A program made the translations under genes and the position numbers. A stretch of 64,000 bases of DNA from NCBI GenBank assembly GCA_015233895.1, contig JADFXG010000009.1, positions 1 through 64,000 of the forward strand. The letters are read 5' to 3'. Origin of the DNA: Nitrospirota bacterium. GTDB taxonomy: Bacteria > Nitrospirota > Thermodesulfovibrionia > Thermodesulfovibrionales > Magnetobacteriaceae. The notes beneath the pieces are model-generated. The model did not search any database, had not been told where the DNA came from, and worked only from the letters and a program-made list of their open reading frames with translations. Of this stretch, positions 27,079 to 35,233 are shown piece by piece (position 1 is the first letter of the stretch; each line of letters begins with the position of its first letter).

Positions 27079-27094
27079 AGCATTATATATGCCA
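27079..27094 (-). promoter_or_regulatory. Candidate sigma-54 promoter of the pilin gene
   Basis: Minus-strand TGGCATATATAATGCT keeps the invariant GG (-24) and GC (-12) with the required 10-nt gap; it matches TGGCAC-N5-TTGC in most other positions. The transcript would start near 27068 and have a leader of about 65 nt. It sits in the 337-nt gap between the pilin and the divergent receiver-TPR gene, in which nothing else was recognised. Confidence 0.6.
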
Positions 27095-27338
27095 GTTAAG
27101 AAAAGTTAAAAATAATCACGTCTTAACTAAAATAAACAGTAATAAATATCGTCAAATAGTGTCAGTTAATGACATAATCTGTCATGGTTATACAAATTAG
27201 TACAAAATTCTGAATATGATAAAATTCTCCAATTTTTTCTTATATTTACAATTTTCTTAAAATTCTTGTACTATAAATCAAAGTCAGGGGCAGGGTTTGA
27301 CTATCTTAGATGAGAGATGTCTTTAGCGGGGATATAAA

Positions 27339-29012
27339 ATGGCTAAAACGCTGTATAGTTGTGAGCAAGCGACAGACAGTGTATTAAAAGACAAGCGGGT
27401 TGTCATTATAGATGATTTCAAGGAGTTCAGAGATAGTTTAAGAAGGACGTTGTTAGGTCTTGGCGCACGTTTGGTAGATACAGCCGAGGAGGCAAATGAC
27501 GCAATAAGCAAAATTTCCCGCGTTCCCTATGACATAATCCTCTGCGACTATAACCTTGGAGAGGGCAAAAAGGACGGTCAACAGATATTTGAAGAGCTGT
27601 CATATAAAAAAAAGATAGGTTATTCCTCTATGTTTATAATGATAACGGCTGAAAACACCTTGAAGATGGTCATGGGTGTGATGGATTACCAACCGGACGG
27701 GTATTTGGTAAAGCCATTTACTACCTCAGACCTTGTACAGCGCATTAAAGCTGCAGACGAAAAAAAACAGTTGTTTTCTGACATTGACAGAGCCATGATG
27801 TATAAGGATTACTTAGGTGCATTAGCAGCATGTGATGAGTTAATGAATCACTATCCAAAGTATCTCATTGATATTTTAAAGGTCAAAGGTGATATCTTTA
27901 TGTTAAGCAGTGATTATAAGAGCGCTGAAAATGTGTATTCAATGATTCTAAAGAAGTACAGACTGGTGTGGGCGGAGTTTAATATGGGTAGGGTTTATTT
28001 CTATACTAGAAGGTTTATGGATGCCCGCAATACCTTTAGAACATTAATTGATGAAAACGATATGTTTATACCTGCTTATGACTGGCTTGCACGAAGTTTA
28101 GAGGAGTTAGGAGACAAAAAGGGCGCTCAGGGTATTTTAGAAGAGGCCGTAAGCATATCACCGAGGGCGATATTCAGGCAGCGGGCGCTTGGCAACGTCT
28201 CCTTTAAGAATAAAGATTTTGATACGGCTGAGACATCTTTTAAACAAGCCGTTAAACTTGGGAAAACCTCAGTATTTAAGGAATCCACTGATTACACACA
28301 ACTTGCCAAAGTGTTTATTAAGAAACATGATACCACTCATGCACTTTCTTTGATAGAGGAGGTCAGGGCTGACTTTTCTGACAGTGACGACGTTTTGCTT
28401 CAGGCAACACTCATCGAGGGCCACATATACGCTGAAACCGACCGGCATGAGAAAGCTATAGAGTCTTTAAACGAGGCTGAAAGAATCATGAAAAAACTCG
28501 AAGGCAAAGTGTCTCCTGAACTGGCCATTGACCTGTCGGAGACGTATATTAAATTTGGTGAAAAAGAAAAAGGCATGGAATTATTAAAATACGTCGTTAT
28601 GAACAACCACTCTGACAATAGCGTAATAAACAGAGTTCAGGATACATTCCGTGGTTTGGGTATGGGCGATGAGGGAATAGATTTTGTGGCGCAGACTAAA
28701 GCGGAGATTATCGGAGTTAATAATAAGGGAGTTGATTTAATTAATAAAGGAATGCTGCCAGAGGCGATAGCTTTATTTGAAAAAGCAGCTGACGGACTGC
28801 CATCAAACTTCATTATTAACCTAAATGCTCTTAGGGCAATAGTTGGATACCTGCTTAAAAACGGACGCGATGACCGTTACCTGTACAAATGTGAAAAATA
28901 CATCGAGCGGATAAATGATATTGATCCTAACAACATGAAATTCCTGCAGCTTGTTGACAAATATAACTCTATCAAGTGTCATGAAAGCAGCGCCCCTGAG
29001 GGGTATGCTTAA
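27339..29012 (+). CDS. Response regulator with TPR output region
   Basis: 557 aa. The receiver covers about 18-140: VVIIDDFKEFR, phosphoacceptor in DIILCDYNLGEGKKDG, Thr in MITAEN and KPF. The rest (about 160-550) is a chain of TPR-like helix pairs (for example VWAEFNMGRVYFYTRRFMDA). Receiver-TPR proteins work by protein-protein contact rather than DNA binding. No kinase lies next to it. GGGGATATAAA before the ATG is a moderate ribosome site. Confidence 0.88.
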   Translation: MAKTLYSCEQATDSVLKDKRVVIIDDFKEFRDSLRRTLLGLGARLVDTAEEANDAISKISRVPYDIILCDYNLGEGKKDGQQIFEELSYKKKIGYSSMFIMITAENTLKMVMGVMDYQPDGYLVKPFTTSDLVQRIKAADEKKQLFSDIDRAMMYKDYLGALAACDELMNHYPKYLIDILKVKGDIFMLSSDYKSAENVYSMILKKYRLVWAEFNMGRVYFYTRRFMDARNTFRTLIDENDMFIPAYDWLARSLEELGDKKGAQGILEEAVSISPRAIFRQRALGNVSFKNKDFDTAETSFKQAVKLGKTSVFKESTDYTQLAKVFIKKHDTTHALSLIEEVRADFSDSDDVLLQATLIEGHIYAETDRHEKAIESLNEAERIMKKLEGKVSPELAIDLSETYIKFGEKEKGMELLKYVVMNNHSDNSVINRVQDTFRGLGMGDEGIDFVAQTKAEIIGVNNKGVDLINKGMLPEAIALFEKAADGLPSNFIINLNALRAIVGYLLKNGRDDRYLYKCEKYIERINDIDPNNMKFLQLVDKYNSIKCHESSAPEGYA

Positions 29013-29029
29013 CCTGTCATATGTCTTTA

Positions 29030-29320
29030 TCACCTGTTATCGTGGCTATCCTTTAATATTTTATAAACATATGAAAGACTATATCCGGTTTTACGGCAAA
29101 GGTCTCTGTGGTTTACTCCTGTAAAGTTATTTTGAATAAATTTACGTTTGGCATTTTTGATTATCTGATCTTTGCCAGGAATATAAATCAACTGTTTGGA
29201 AAAATGATCCAAAATTAAGAGCATATTTTCCATACCGATAAGCTCTGCTATTTCTCGCAGATTTTCAGGCAAATTCTCAATTTGTATAGAATTTACCCAG
29301 TCTGACTCACAGTTACTCAT
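29030..29320 (-). CDS. Mor-like transcription activator (phage Mu Mor/C family)
   Basis: 96 aa. It has the Mor architecture: an N-terminal dimerisation helix pair (LPENLREIAELIGMENMLLI), LDHFSKQLIYIPGKDQIIKN, and a C-terminal HTH in NHRDLCRKTGYSLSYVYKIL. Mor activates the middle promoter of Mu-like phages; homologues occur in domesticated elements. It is the last gene of a four-gene operon, overlapping the previous gene by 4 nt. No transposase, capsid or tail gene is nearby, so its targets are unknown. Confidence 0.75.
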   Translation of the reverse strand: MSNCESDWVNSIQIENLPENLREIAELIGMENMLLILDHFSKQLIYIPGKDQIIKNAKRKFIQNNFTGVNHRDLCRKTGYSLSYVYKILKDSHDNR

Positions 29321-29568
29321 GTATTTAACAACTCAGCCGCTCTGTAATTACTGCACCAAAAACAGTTACCCGCATTTCTGTCCTGACGCACTATACAGGC
29401 TGATATGTCAACGTGGTCATGGTGTATTATGCAAAACATGTTTATTGCTCTAAGAGGCTGACCCCTAAGCCTGAAATTATCATTACTGAAATCATCTTTA
29501 ACGGTGTTCTCTTTATAGGATTGCAGACGTCTTATCCCGTTTTTATTAACTTTACCAGAATTCCTCAT
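29317..29568 (-). CDS. Small Cys/His-containing protein of the Mor-like operon
   Basis: 83 aa, unrecognised. The C-terminal half has CIIHHDHVDISACIVRQDRN followed by AGNCFWCSNYRAAELL, a Cys/His set able to bind zinc. Overlaps both neighbours with ATGA junctions, which supports it as a real gene. Host-nuclease or regulator roles are possible but unsupported. Confidence 0.6.
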   Translation of the reverse strand: MRNSGKVNKNGIRRLQSYKENTVKDDFSNDNFRLRGQPLRAINMFCIIHHDHVDISACIVRQDRNAGNCFWCSNYRAAELLNT

Positions 29569-29891
29569 TTTTTCAACTTTCTCCTTCTCTTATAAGCTCC
29601 CATAACCACGCACTCGCGGCATACACCATCCTGAGCACATTGACTCCATGACGGACACCTCAGCGCTGTACACAAAAACTTTTTTTTATCCGATGTGAAC
29701 TCCTCGCTGCAAGAGACATAAATGTCTCTTGCGGATATTTCGCTGCATGTCACTTCATCATCTGATAACATACAATTAGCACACGTCATTAAGGCCACCT
29801 TCCCAATTCGCACTCCCTCCCTCTCTATAAAACTCCCCGGCACGTGAAGGGCCGCCTCCGTAAGTATCATCTTTAACTGAATCTCTGTCAT
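29565..29891 (-). CDS. Cys-rich small protein of the Mor-like operon
   Basis: 108 aa from ATG 29891, chosen for the adjacent GGAGGGCACTG; a start at 29933 would overlap the previous gene. Ten or so Cys residues occur as MTCANCMLSDDEVTC, SCSEEF, LCTALRCPSWSQCAQDGVC and RECVV, suggesting zinc or iron-sulfur binding, and the tail is very basic (KRRRKLKK). Family not recognised. Coupled to the following gene by an ATGA overlap. Confidence 0.65.
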   Translation of the reverse strand: MTEIQLKMILTEAALHVPGSFIEREGVRIGKVALMTCANCMLSDDEVTCSEISARDIYVSCSEEFTSDKKKFLCTALRCPSWSQCAQDGVCRECVVMGAYKRRRKLKK

Positions 29892-29908
29892 CAGTGCCCT
29901 CCGCCTCC

Positions 29909-30463
29909 CTACTGTGTGCTCTGTTGCCTGCACTGGCCTTTACAATCATTGAGCCCTGTGCGTTTAACTTTGTGCTTGTCCTCAAGCCGCTTAAGAAGTG
30001 CTGCAATTTCGTCCTTATTTTTTTGTATGATGGGTATTATCAGACCGTCACATATAATGGCTCCGTCATCTGAAATTTTGGCATAACTTGTAGAAATCTC
30101 ACGCCCAAGATACTTGATTTTAGAATAATCCACTCCTGTAAAATTAGCAAAATCAACTAAAAACTCGGCATTAAAAGGCTTAAGGTCGGCAAGCTGACCA
30201 TCTATCCGCTTTCTGTCCTGACCTACATATGAACAGAAGTCCGACCATGTTATCCCAAGTTTCTTGTAATTACCGGAGTCTTTTACCGTTTTAAGAAATA
30301 TAAGTTTAAGAAACCTGCCCTGTGATTCACTGTAAACTGCTGCTTTTATCTTGCCGGCAGTCTCAAATATTTCAGCTTTGATGTGAGCCATCTCATCACT
30401 TTCCACTTCAGTTTTACAATCTACACCCCGTTTCGTTAATCTTTTTAACTTAAGCTTAGACAT
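29909..30463 (-). CDS. Regulatory-type protein, first large gene of the Mor-like operon
   Basis: 184 aa, preceded by GGGAGGAGTTTTT. The N-terminus is basic (KLKLKRLTKRG). The centre, LGITWSDFCSYVGQDRKRID followed by LADLKPFNAEFLVDFANFTG, resembles an atypical helix-turn-helix or winged region as found in phage-like regulators. The C-terminal part has a coiled helix (IQKNKDEIAALLKRLEDK). No confident family. It starts about 335 nt downstream of the promoter at 30805-30834. Confidence 0.65.
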   Translation of the reverse strand: MSKLKLKRLTKRGVDCKTEVESDEMAHIKAEIFETAGKIKAAVYSESQGRFLKLIFLKTVKDSGNYKKLGITWSDFCSYVGQDRKRIDGQLADLKPFNAEFLVDFANFTGVDYSKIKYLGREISTSYAKISDDGAIICDGLIIPIIQKNKDEIAALLKRLEDKHKVKRTGLNDCKGQCRQQSTQ

Positions 30464-30531
30464 AAAAACTCCTCCCTGTTTTTATTACTTTCATTCTGTG
30501 TGCTCTTTACATATAAGCGTTTTTCAAACAT
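30445..30531 (-). CDS. 28-residue leader ORF in the Mor-like operon mRNA
   Basis: ATG at 30531 follows AAAAGGAGGAATTTA, a near-perfect ribosome site. The peptide runs MFEKRLYVKSTQNESNKNRE and ends with EFLCLSLS, overlapping the start of the 184-aa gene in another frame. An 11-codon ORF with GGAGG (30565-30600) lies further upstream. Such leader ORFs can couple or attenuate translation. Existence as protein is unproven. Confidence 0.35.
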   Translation of the reverse strand: MFEKRLYVKSTQNESNKNREEFLCLSLS

Positions 30532-30804
30532 TAAATTCCTCCTTTTCTGTATTTAACGTGTTTTTTAAAAAAAGTGTTGTAATTTGTGATAAAACTCCAT
30601 TGACACCTCCTGTAAAATATTTTAAAATCTAAACATACTTGTAACATAATACTGGTGGGGCAGCCGTGCTTTTGCTATATAGTTAGTAAATCGTATATTA
30701 TATATAACAAAACGAGGGGTGTGGCCGTTTATGCTTAAGACAAAAAATAACTGTGGAGATGTCTCCATGTGGCCGGTAGCAAAATACATAATAAACACGG
30801 AAAA

Positions 30805-30834
30805 ATTATAATCGCAATTGCGATTAATTGTCAA
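30805..30834 (-). promoter_or_regulatory. Consensus promoter with central palindromic operator
   Basis: On the minus strand both hexamers match consensus exactly: TTGACA (30834-30829) and TATAAT (30810-30805), 18 nt apart. The spacer is occupied by the perfect 18-bp palindrome TAATCGCAATTGCGATTA (30809-30826). The promoter points to the Mor-like operon. The divergent XRE gene begins 14 nt from the palindrome, so its product is the obvious repressor. The rest of the gap 30532-30804 holds only leader sequence. Confidence 0.8.
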
Positions 30835-30839
30835 GCAAT

Positions 30840-31376
30840 ATGCTCGCTATAGAGAACACAAGTATAGGCAGCCGGATAAAAAAAATCCGGACTGGGGAAA
30901 ATCTGACTCAAAGATTGTTTGCCAAAGAACTGGAAACATCTGCCGGATATATAAGTGAGTTAGAATCCGGTAAAAAGCTGCCCGGCACTGACATAATGTT
31001 GTCGCTGATGCGGCGGTTTAACATAAATATAAATTGGCTGTTAAGCGGCCTTGGTGATACATTTAACGAAAGGCATGTCCATTACAAGGTTCAGACGAGG
31101 GGGTTGCAGGAGAACTTACCTCGTGAGGGATTAAAACTTTGGCTCGATGAGTATTGGTCCTCGGCAAAGGAGGATGAGAGAACATGGCTTTTGGTGCAGT
31201 TTAAAAAGAGTTTTCCTGATTATGCACATTGGATAGAAAAAAACGGTGGCTTGTTAAGTGAACTTGCGTTACATGATATGGGGTGTTGCATAAGGCAAAA
31301 CCAGGAGGAGTACGCCGTGCCAACTTTTTCAGTAAATCAAAACCAGGAGAAATACGGTAAAAAAGATCCTAAGTGA
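30840..31376 (+). CDS. XRE-family repressor (cI-like)
   Basis: 178 aa from ATG 30840; a TTG at 30828 would overlap the operator and -35. HTH_XRE at about 10-65: GSRIKKIRTGENLTQRLFAK, TSAGYISELESGKKLPG, then FNININWLLSGLGDTF, the standard C-terminal helix of phage-type repressors. The remainder (90-178) is not a LexA-like peptidase domain, so induction by self-cleavage is unlikely. It probably represses the divergent minus-strand operon and perhaps itself. It lies 23 nt upstream of cutA on the same strand. Confidence 0.82.
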   Translation: MLAIENTSIGSRIKKIRTGENLTQRLFAKELETSAGYISELESGKKLPGTDIMLSLMRRFNININWLLSGLGDTFNERHVHYKVQTRGLQENLPREGLKLWLDEYWSSAKEDERTWLLVQFKKSFPDYAHWIEKNGGLLSELALHDMGCCIRQNQEEYAVPTFSVNQNQEKYGKKDPK

Positions 31377-31399
31377 CTTAGAATGGGAGGTAAAACAAC

Positions 31400-31705
31400 A
31401 TGGAGCACTATGTGGTGCTTATAACCACACCGGATGCAGACACTGCAAACGTCATATCAGAGGCTCTTATCTCTGAAAACCTTGCTAAATGTGCAAATAT
31501 CATAAAAGAGGTTAACTCTGTTTTTCACTGGGATGGTAAAATTAATCATGAAAACGAGTGTCTGATGATTATAAAAACCAAAAAGAAAAACTTCAAAACC
31601 CTTATGGAAAAAGTAAAAACCCTGCATCCTTACACTGTGCCGGAGATTATCGCCCTGCCAATTGTTGAGGGGTCTGAGGATTATCTTAACTGGCTTGGTT
31701 CTTAA
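31400..31705 (+). CDS. cutA: Divalent-cation tolerance protein CutA
   Basis: 101 aa, full length for CutA1. Conserved TTPDADTANVISEALISENL, AKCANIIKEVNSVFHWDGKI, ECLMIIKTKK and HPYTVPEIIALPIVEGSEDY fit the trimeric ferredoxin-like CutA1 fold. Strong GGGAGG ribosome site. Its role in metal tolerance is family knowledge and debated. Confidence 0.95.
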   Translation: MEHYVVLITTPDADTANVISEALISENLAKCANIIKEVNSVFHWDGKINHENECLMIIKTKKKNFKTLMEKVKTLHPYTVPEIIALPIVEGSEDYLNWLGS

Positions 31706-31710
31706 AGGTT

Positions 31711-31795
31711 TTTTCCGCAGATTGCGCAGATTTTAACAGATTTGATTGTCTCTTCATCTGCGTACATCTGTGTCATCTGCGGATTAATCTTTTTA
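31711..31795. repeat. Inverted repeat rich in CTGCG/ATCTG units
   Basis: TCCGCAGAT (31714-31722) and ATCTGCGGA (31775-31783) form a 9-bp stem around a region made of short ATCTG(C/T) iterations. This type of repeat is common in intergenic DNA of several phyla. It may end the cutA transcript, as TTTTT follows after a few bases. Confidence 0.55.
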
Positions 31796-31935
31796 AGAGT
31801 TTATTACTTAGAATACATAAGCGGTTTGTCAGTAGCAAAAATAATGGGGATACTAAATGACAATAATATAGTATAATAACGTTATCTTAAGGTAGGGTAA
31901 TTTTGTTTTTGTGTAGATAATGAAGGAAAGTGAAA

Positions 31936-32370
31936 ATGAGTGAAAATTGCCGCAAATGCTTTAGTGTGATGCTTGTTGATGATGACGAGGACGATTATCT
32001 GCTTTTTCGTGATGCGTTAAAAAAAATAGATATACCAGCCGAGGTCATATGGGTTTCAGACTCTGAGGAGCTGTCCCGGTATCTTTTACCCAAAACTTTA
32101 CCAGACTTGATATTCTTAGATTTGAATATGCCCAGAAAGGATGGATTTGAAGTACTTGAGGATATGAAAAAAGACAATCAGCTCTGTCGGATTCCCATAA
32201 TTGTTCTCACTACATCAAATGCTGCCGAGGATGTCGAAAGGTGTTACCTTTTGGGGGTCAACTCTTATATAAAAAAACCAAATGTTTTTTCACAATTACA
32301 TAGCACACTCCAGGTAACTTTCAGTTACTGGTTTGAAACTGTACTACTGCCTAAGAGAGGCCACATATGA
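31936..32370 (+). CDS. Rcp1-type single-domain response regulator
   Basis: 144 aa from ATG 31936 (GAAGGAAA upstream). Receiver with VDDDEDD acidic pocket, phosphoacceptor in DLIFLDLNMPRKDGFEVLED, Thr in VLTTSN and KKP. The length and LNMPRKDG motif place it with Rcp1-like regulators that usually accept phosphate from PAS/GAF kinases. It overlaps the GGDEF gene by 4 nt, so the two act in one pathway. Confidence 0.9.
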   Translation: MSENCRKCFSVMLVDDDEDDYLLFRDALKKIDIPAEVIWVSDSEELSRYLLPKTLPDLIFLDLNMPRKDGFEVLEDMKKDNQLCRIPIIVLTTSNAAEDVERCYLLGVNSYIKKPNVFSQLHSTLQVTFSYWFETVLLPKRGHI

Positions 32371-33692
32371 CTGAGGGATTAAAAATATTATTAGTTGATG
32401 ACGACGAGGAAGATGCCCTTATCGCGAGGGATTTGATAAGAAAGGGGTTTTCAAAGCGGCCTCCTAAAATAGATGAAGCACACTCGGTAGAGGACGGGCA
32501 GCAGTTGATAATAGACAACTCCTATGATGTGATAATTGTTGACTATATGATTGGCAGCCGTGATGGCATAGAGTTAGTGGATTGGTTAACTGCACAGGGC
32601 ATAACTGTACCGGTTATAATGTTAACAGGCCAGGGCGGCGAAACGATAGCTGTGCATGCCATGAAAAAGGGGATCAGAGATTATCTCAATAAGTGGAAAC
32701 TTTCTCAGGAACTCCTCTGCCGTTCAATCACTAATGCAGTAAAGTTAGGGGAACTGGAACAAAATAAGGCAGTAGCAGAAAGGGCACTGATGAATTCAGA
32801 ATTGAAGTTCAGGGAACTTGTTACCTTTATGCCTGCCATAGTGTGTGAACTTAATTTAGACGGGACAATTGAACTTATAAACGTTGCAGTCACCACGATT
32901 TTAGGATACGATGTCAAAGAACTCACTGGTGTAAACTGGGCTGAGTGGTTTATCACAGAGGATGATGGCGGTGGTGGCTTACTTGAGAAAAAGGAGCAAT
33001 TTTTAAAAGCATGTAAATCCTCCAAAGGCGTTTTTTCTTTTGAGCTTATGGCTAAATCAAAACAGGGCACTAAAAAATACATTAACTGGAATATCACATC
33101 AATTGGTGAAAACAACAGAGATAAGGTTGCCACACCCTCTCAAAAACGGCTTATATGTATAGGCACAGATGTGACAGAGGTCGTTATGCTTAGAGAGAGG
33201 CTTCAAACCCTTTCCATACTGGATGAACTGACGGGTCTTTACAACCGCCGTGGATTTTACACACTTGCCGAAAAACAAATAAAAATAGCAAAACGCTATG
33301 CCAGACAAATGACTCTTGTGTTTCTCGATCTGGACGGATTAAAGCAAATCAACGACACACTGGGTCATGAGGCAGGAGATATTGCAATAGTGGGAGCATC
33401 CTTCGTGTTAAAAGAAGCATTCCGTGAGTCAGACATCATAGCAAGAATTGGCGGGGATGAGTTCATAGTGCTGGTGACGGACTCTGACTCATTAGACGTT
33501 GATACCATAAGAACAAGGATCAGAGAAGGTGCTGATACCTATAACAACACAGAAAACCAGCCATTTAAGCTTTCCATAAGCGACGGAGTTGTGCCATACG
33601 ACCCTGAGTCAGACATTTCAATTGATGAGCTGACAAAACAAGCTGACGCACTTATGTATGAAAATAAGATGCGGAAAAAGGGTAAGAAATAA
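32367..33692 (+). CDS. Receiver-PAS-GGDEF diguanylate cyclase
   Basis: 441 aa. Receiver (1-125, DVIIVDYMIGSRDGIELV), PAS (about 145-270, LVTFMPAIVCELNLDGTIEL) and GGDEF (about 280-440). The active loop is intact (ARIGGDEFIVLV) and the inhibitory I-site RESD lies five residues before it, so c-di-GMP synthesis with product feedback is expected. The upstream receiver gene overlaps by 4 nt. c-di-GMP made here could feed the pilus system in this window (inference). Confidence 0.92.
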   Translation: MTEGLKILLVDDDEEDALIARDLIRKGFSKRPPKIDEAHSVEDGQQLIIDNSYDVIIVDYMIGSRDGIELVDWLTAQGITVPVIMLTGQGGETIAVHAMKKGIRDYLNKWKLSQELLCRSITNAVKLGELEQNKAVAERALMNSELKFRELVTFMPAIVCELNLDGTIELINVAVTTILGYDVKELTGVNWAEWFITEDDGGGGLLEKKEQFLKACKSSKGVFSFELMAKSKQGTKKYINWNITSIGENNRDKVATPSQKRLICIGTDVTEVVMLRERLQTLSILDELTGLYNRRGFYTLAEKQIKIAKRYARQMTLVFLDLDGLKQINDTLGHEAGDIAIVGASFVLKEAFRESDIIARIGGDEFIVLVTDSDSLDVDTIRTRIREGADTYNNTENQPFKLSISDGVVPYDPESDISIDELTKQADALMYENKMRKKGKK

Positions 33693-33800
33693 CTGTGGCT
33701 TTACACTGTATTTAACAACAATAATTCTGAAAAAAATGTTAACATACATACACGTAGGCGTTACTATTGAAAATTGGTATACCAAAGAGGCCATGATAGC

Positions 33801-34703
33801 GTGATATTTGAAAAACCCATTGTAAGTGTCGTAATGGTATCGTATAACCGTAAGGAGGATGTCTGGGAGGGGCTTGTCAGGCTTTTAAATCAAAAATATA
33901 CCGCTTTGGAAATCATCGTTGTGGAAAACGGCTCCGACGACGGTACGGCAGAGATGGTTAGAAGAGAGTTTCACACAGTGCGGCTTATCAGCCTGCACGA
34001 AAACACCGGAGTTTCCGCCTATAATGTGGGATTTAAATCAGCCTGCGGCAAGTATATACTGATTCTTGACGATGACAGTTTTCCCGAGGACGGGGCAATA
34101 GAGAAAATGGTCGGAAAGTTTGAACATGACCCCCTGCTTGGCATTGCTGCCTTTGACGTCAGGGATTATTATAATTACAGAGAGACTACAGGGGACACAA
34201 GCCTCAAACCCCGGCAGGAGGCCGTTTCGGCTGAAAATTATATGATGTCTTTTAACGGGGCAGGAGCAGGCATCAGAAAGGAAATAATAGACATCACTGG
34301 AGGTTATCCTGATGAGTTTTTCCTCTACTTTAATGAAACCGATCTTGCCCTCAGAGTGCTTAATCTTGGATTTAAAATCGAGTTTTTCCCTGACCTTGTC
34401 TCCTACCACAAGAACTCGCCGTCAAACAGAGACTCCACCAGGGCGCCGTTTTATTATACAAGAAATCTGTTTTGGGTGTTTTGGAAAAATTACCCCCAGT
34501 CTCTTATGTGGGCAAATACTTTTAAGCTGATATACCACTGCCTGTACTACTCGATGGAACAAAGGACAGGGGTTTATTTAAAGTCGCTTGCAGATGCGGT
34601 GGGAGGCCTTGGGCACATACTAAAAAAACGTGCGCCTGTAAAAAAAGAGGTTGCAAAAAACATGCGCATACATATAACCTCGCCATTTACAATGTACAGG
34701 TAG
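33801..34703 (+). CDS. Family 2 glycosyltransferase
   Basis: 300 aa from GTG 33801, preferred because AGAGG lies 10 nt upstream and the protein then begins MIFEKPIVSVVMVSYNRKED like relatives; TTG 33774 is the longer alternative. GT-A fold with ENGSDDGT and the metal site ILDDDSFP, then FNGAGAGIRKEIIDITGGYP and FFLYFNETDLALRVL, typical of rhamnosyltransferase-like GT2 enzymes. First gene of the glycosylation island. Confidence 0.88.
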   Translation: MIFEKPIVSVVMVSYNRKEDVWEGLVRLLNQKYTALEIIVVENGSDDGTAEMVRREFHTVRLISLHENTGVSAYNVGFKSACGKYILILDDDSFPEDGAIEKMVGKFEHDPLLGIAAFDVRDYYNYRETTGDTSLKPRQEAVSAENYMMSFNGAGAGIRKEIIDITGGYPDEFFLYFNETDLALRVLNLGFKIEFFPDLVSYHKNSPSNRDSTRAPFYYTRNLFWVFWKNYPQSLMWANTFKLIYHCLYYSMEQRTGVYLKSLADAVGGLGHILKKRAPVKKEVAKNMRIHITSPFTMYR

Positions 34704-34719
34704 AGAGAGAAATTACACA

Positions 34720-35232
34720 TTGAAAGCGGAAAACAGCAGACGGGTATTAATAATCAGATCCTCTGGGTTTCAACACATAGATAAAGTTATAGTCATGGTC
34801 AGGCAAAAATTCAAAAGCGCTGAAATCAGCATTCTGACACACGTGCACGGTAAGGAATTAGCAGCAAAGTACGGAGACGTCAACGTGTTGGTGTATCCAT
34901 ATAAGGGGAATTTTTCTGTTATGCGGCCGTTTAAAACTGTCAATTATGACGCTGTGGTAGTGCCGACAGGGAATGTTACCGGTTCCGGGTTTCTGAATGT
35001 TTTTATGTTTGCTCTGACTATCAAAGCTAAGGAGCGCTACATTTGCAACATTAAGACTGATTTCAAATCGCTGACGACATGGAGTGTATTTCGGACAGCC
35101 ATAAAAGGCGGAGTAATAAGCACAGCCTCTATGTTTTTGGCAATTCCTGCCGCAATTGTCGTCTTTATCATCTGGCACATACTGGGCATTCGGGTTATCA
35201 AAAAAGATAAGGGAAAACGTAAATACGGATGA
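34720..35232 (+). CDS. GT9-like N-lobe protein with C-terminal membrane anchor
   Basis: 170 aa, TTG start. RVLIIRSSGFQHIDKVIVMV and AEISILTHVHGKELAAKYGD resemble the N-terminal lobe of heptosyltransferase-like (GT9) enzymes. The nucleotide-sugar-binding C-lobe is missing; instead a hydrophobic segment (about 131-158) suggests membrane attachment. It may be a truncated or regulatory relative. It overlaps nothing but ends 1 nt before the pseG start, in an operon-like row. Confidence 0.55.
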   Translation: MKAENSRRVLIIRSSGFQHIDKVIVMVRQKFKSAEISILTHVHGKELAAKYGDVNVLVYPYKGNFSVMRPFKTVNYDAVVVPTGNVTGSGFLNVFMFALTIKAKERYICNIKTDFKSLTTWSVFRTAIKGGVISTASMFLAIPAAIVVFIIWHILGIRVIKKDKGKRKYG

Positions 35233-35233
35233 A

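Noticed and set aside
30622..30834. 70-codon minus-strand frame in the repressor/operon gap
   Set aside because: Its start overlaps the -35 box, so it would not be on the transcript, and internal ATG codons lack ribosome sites.
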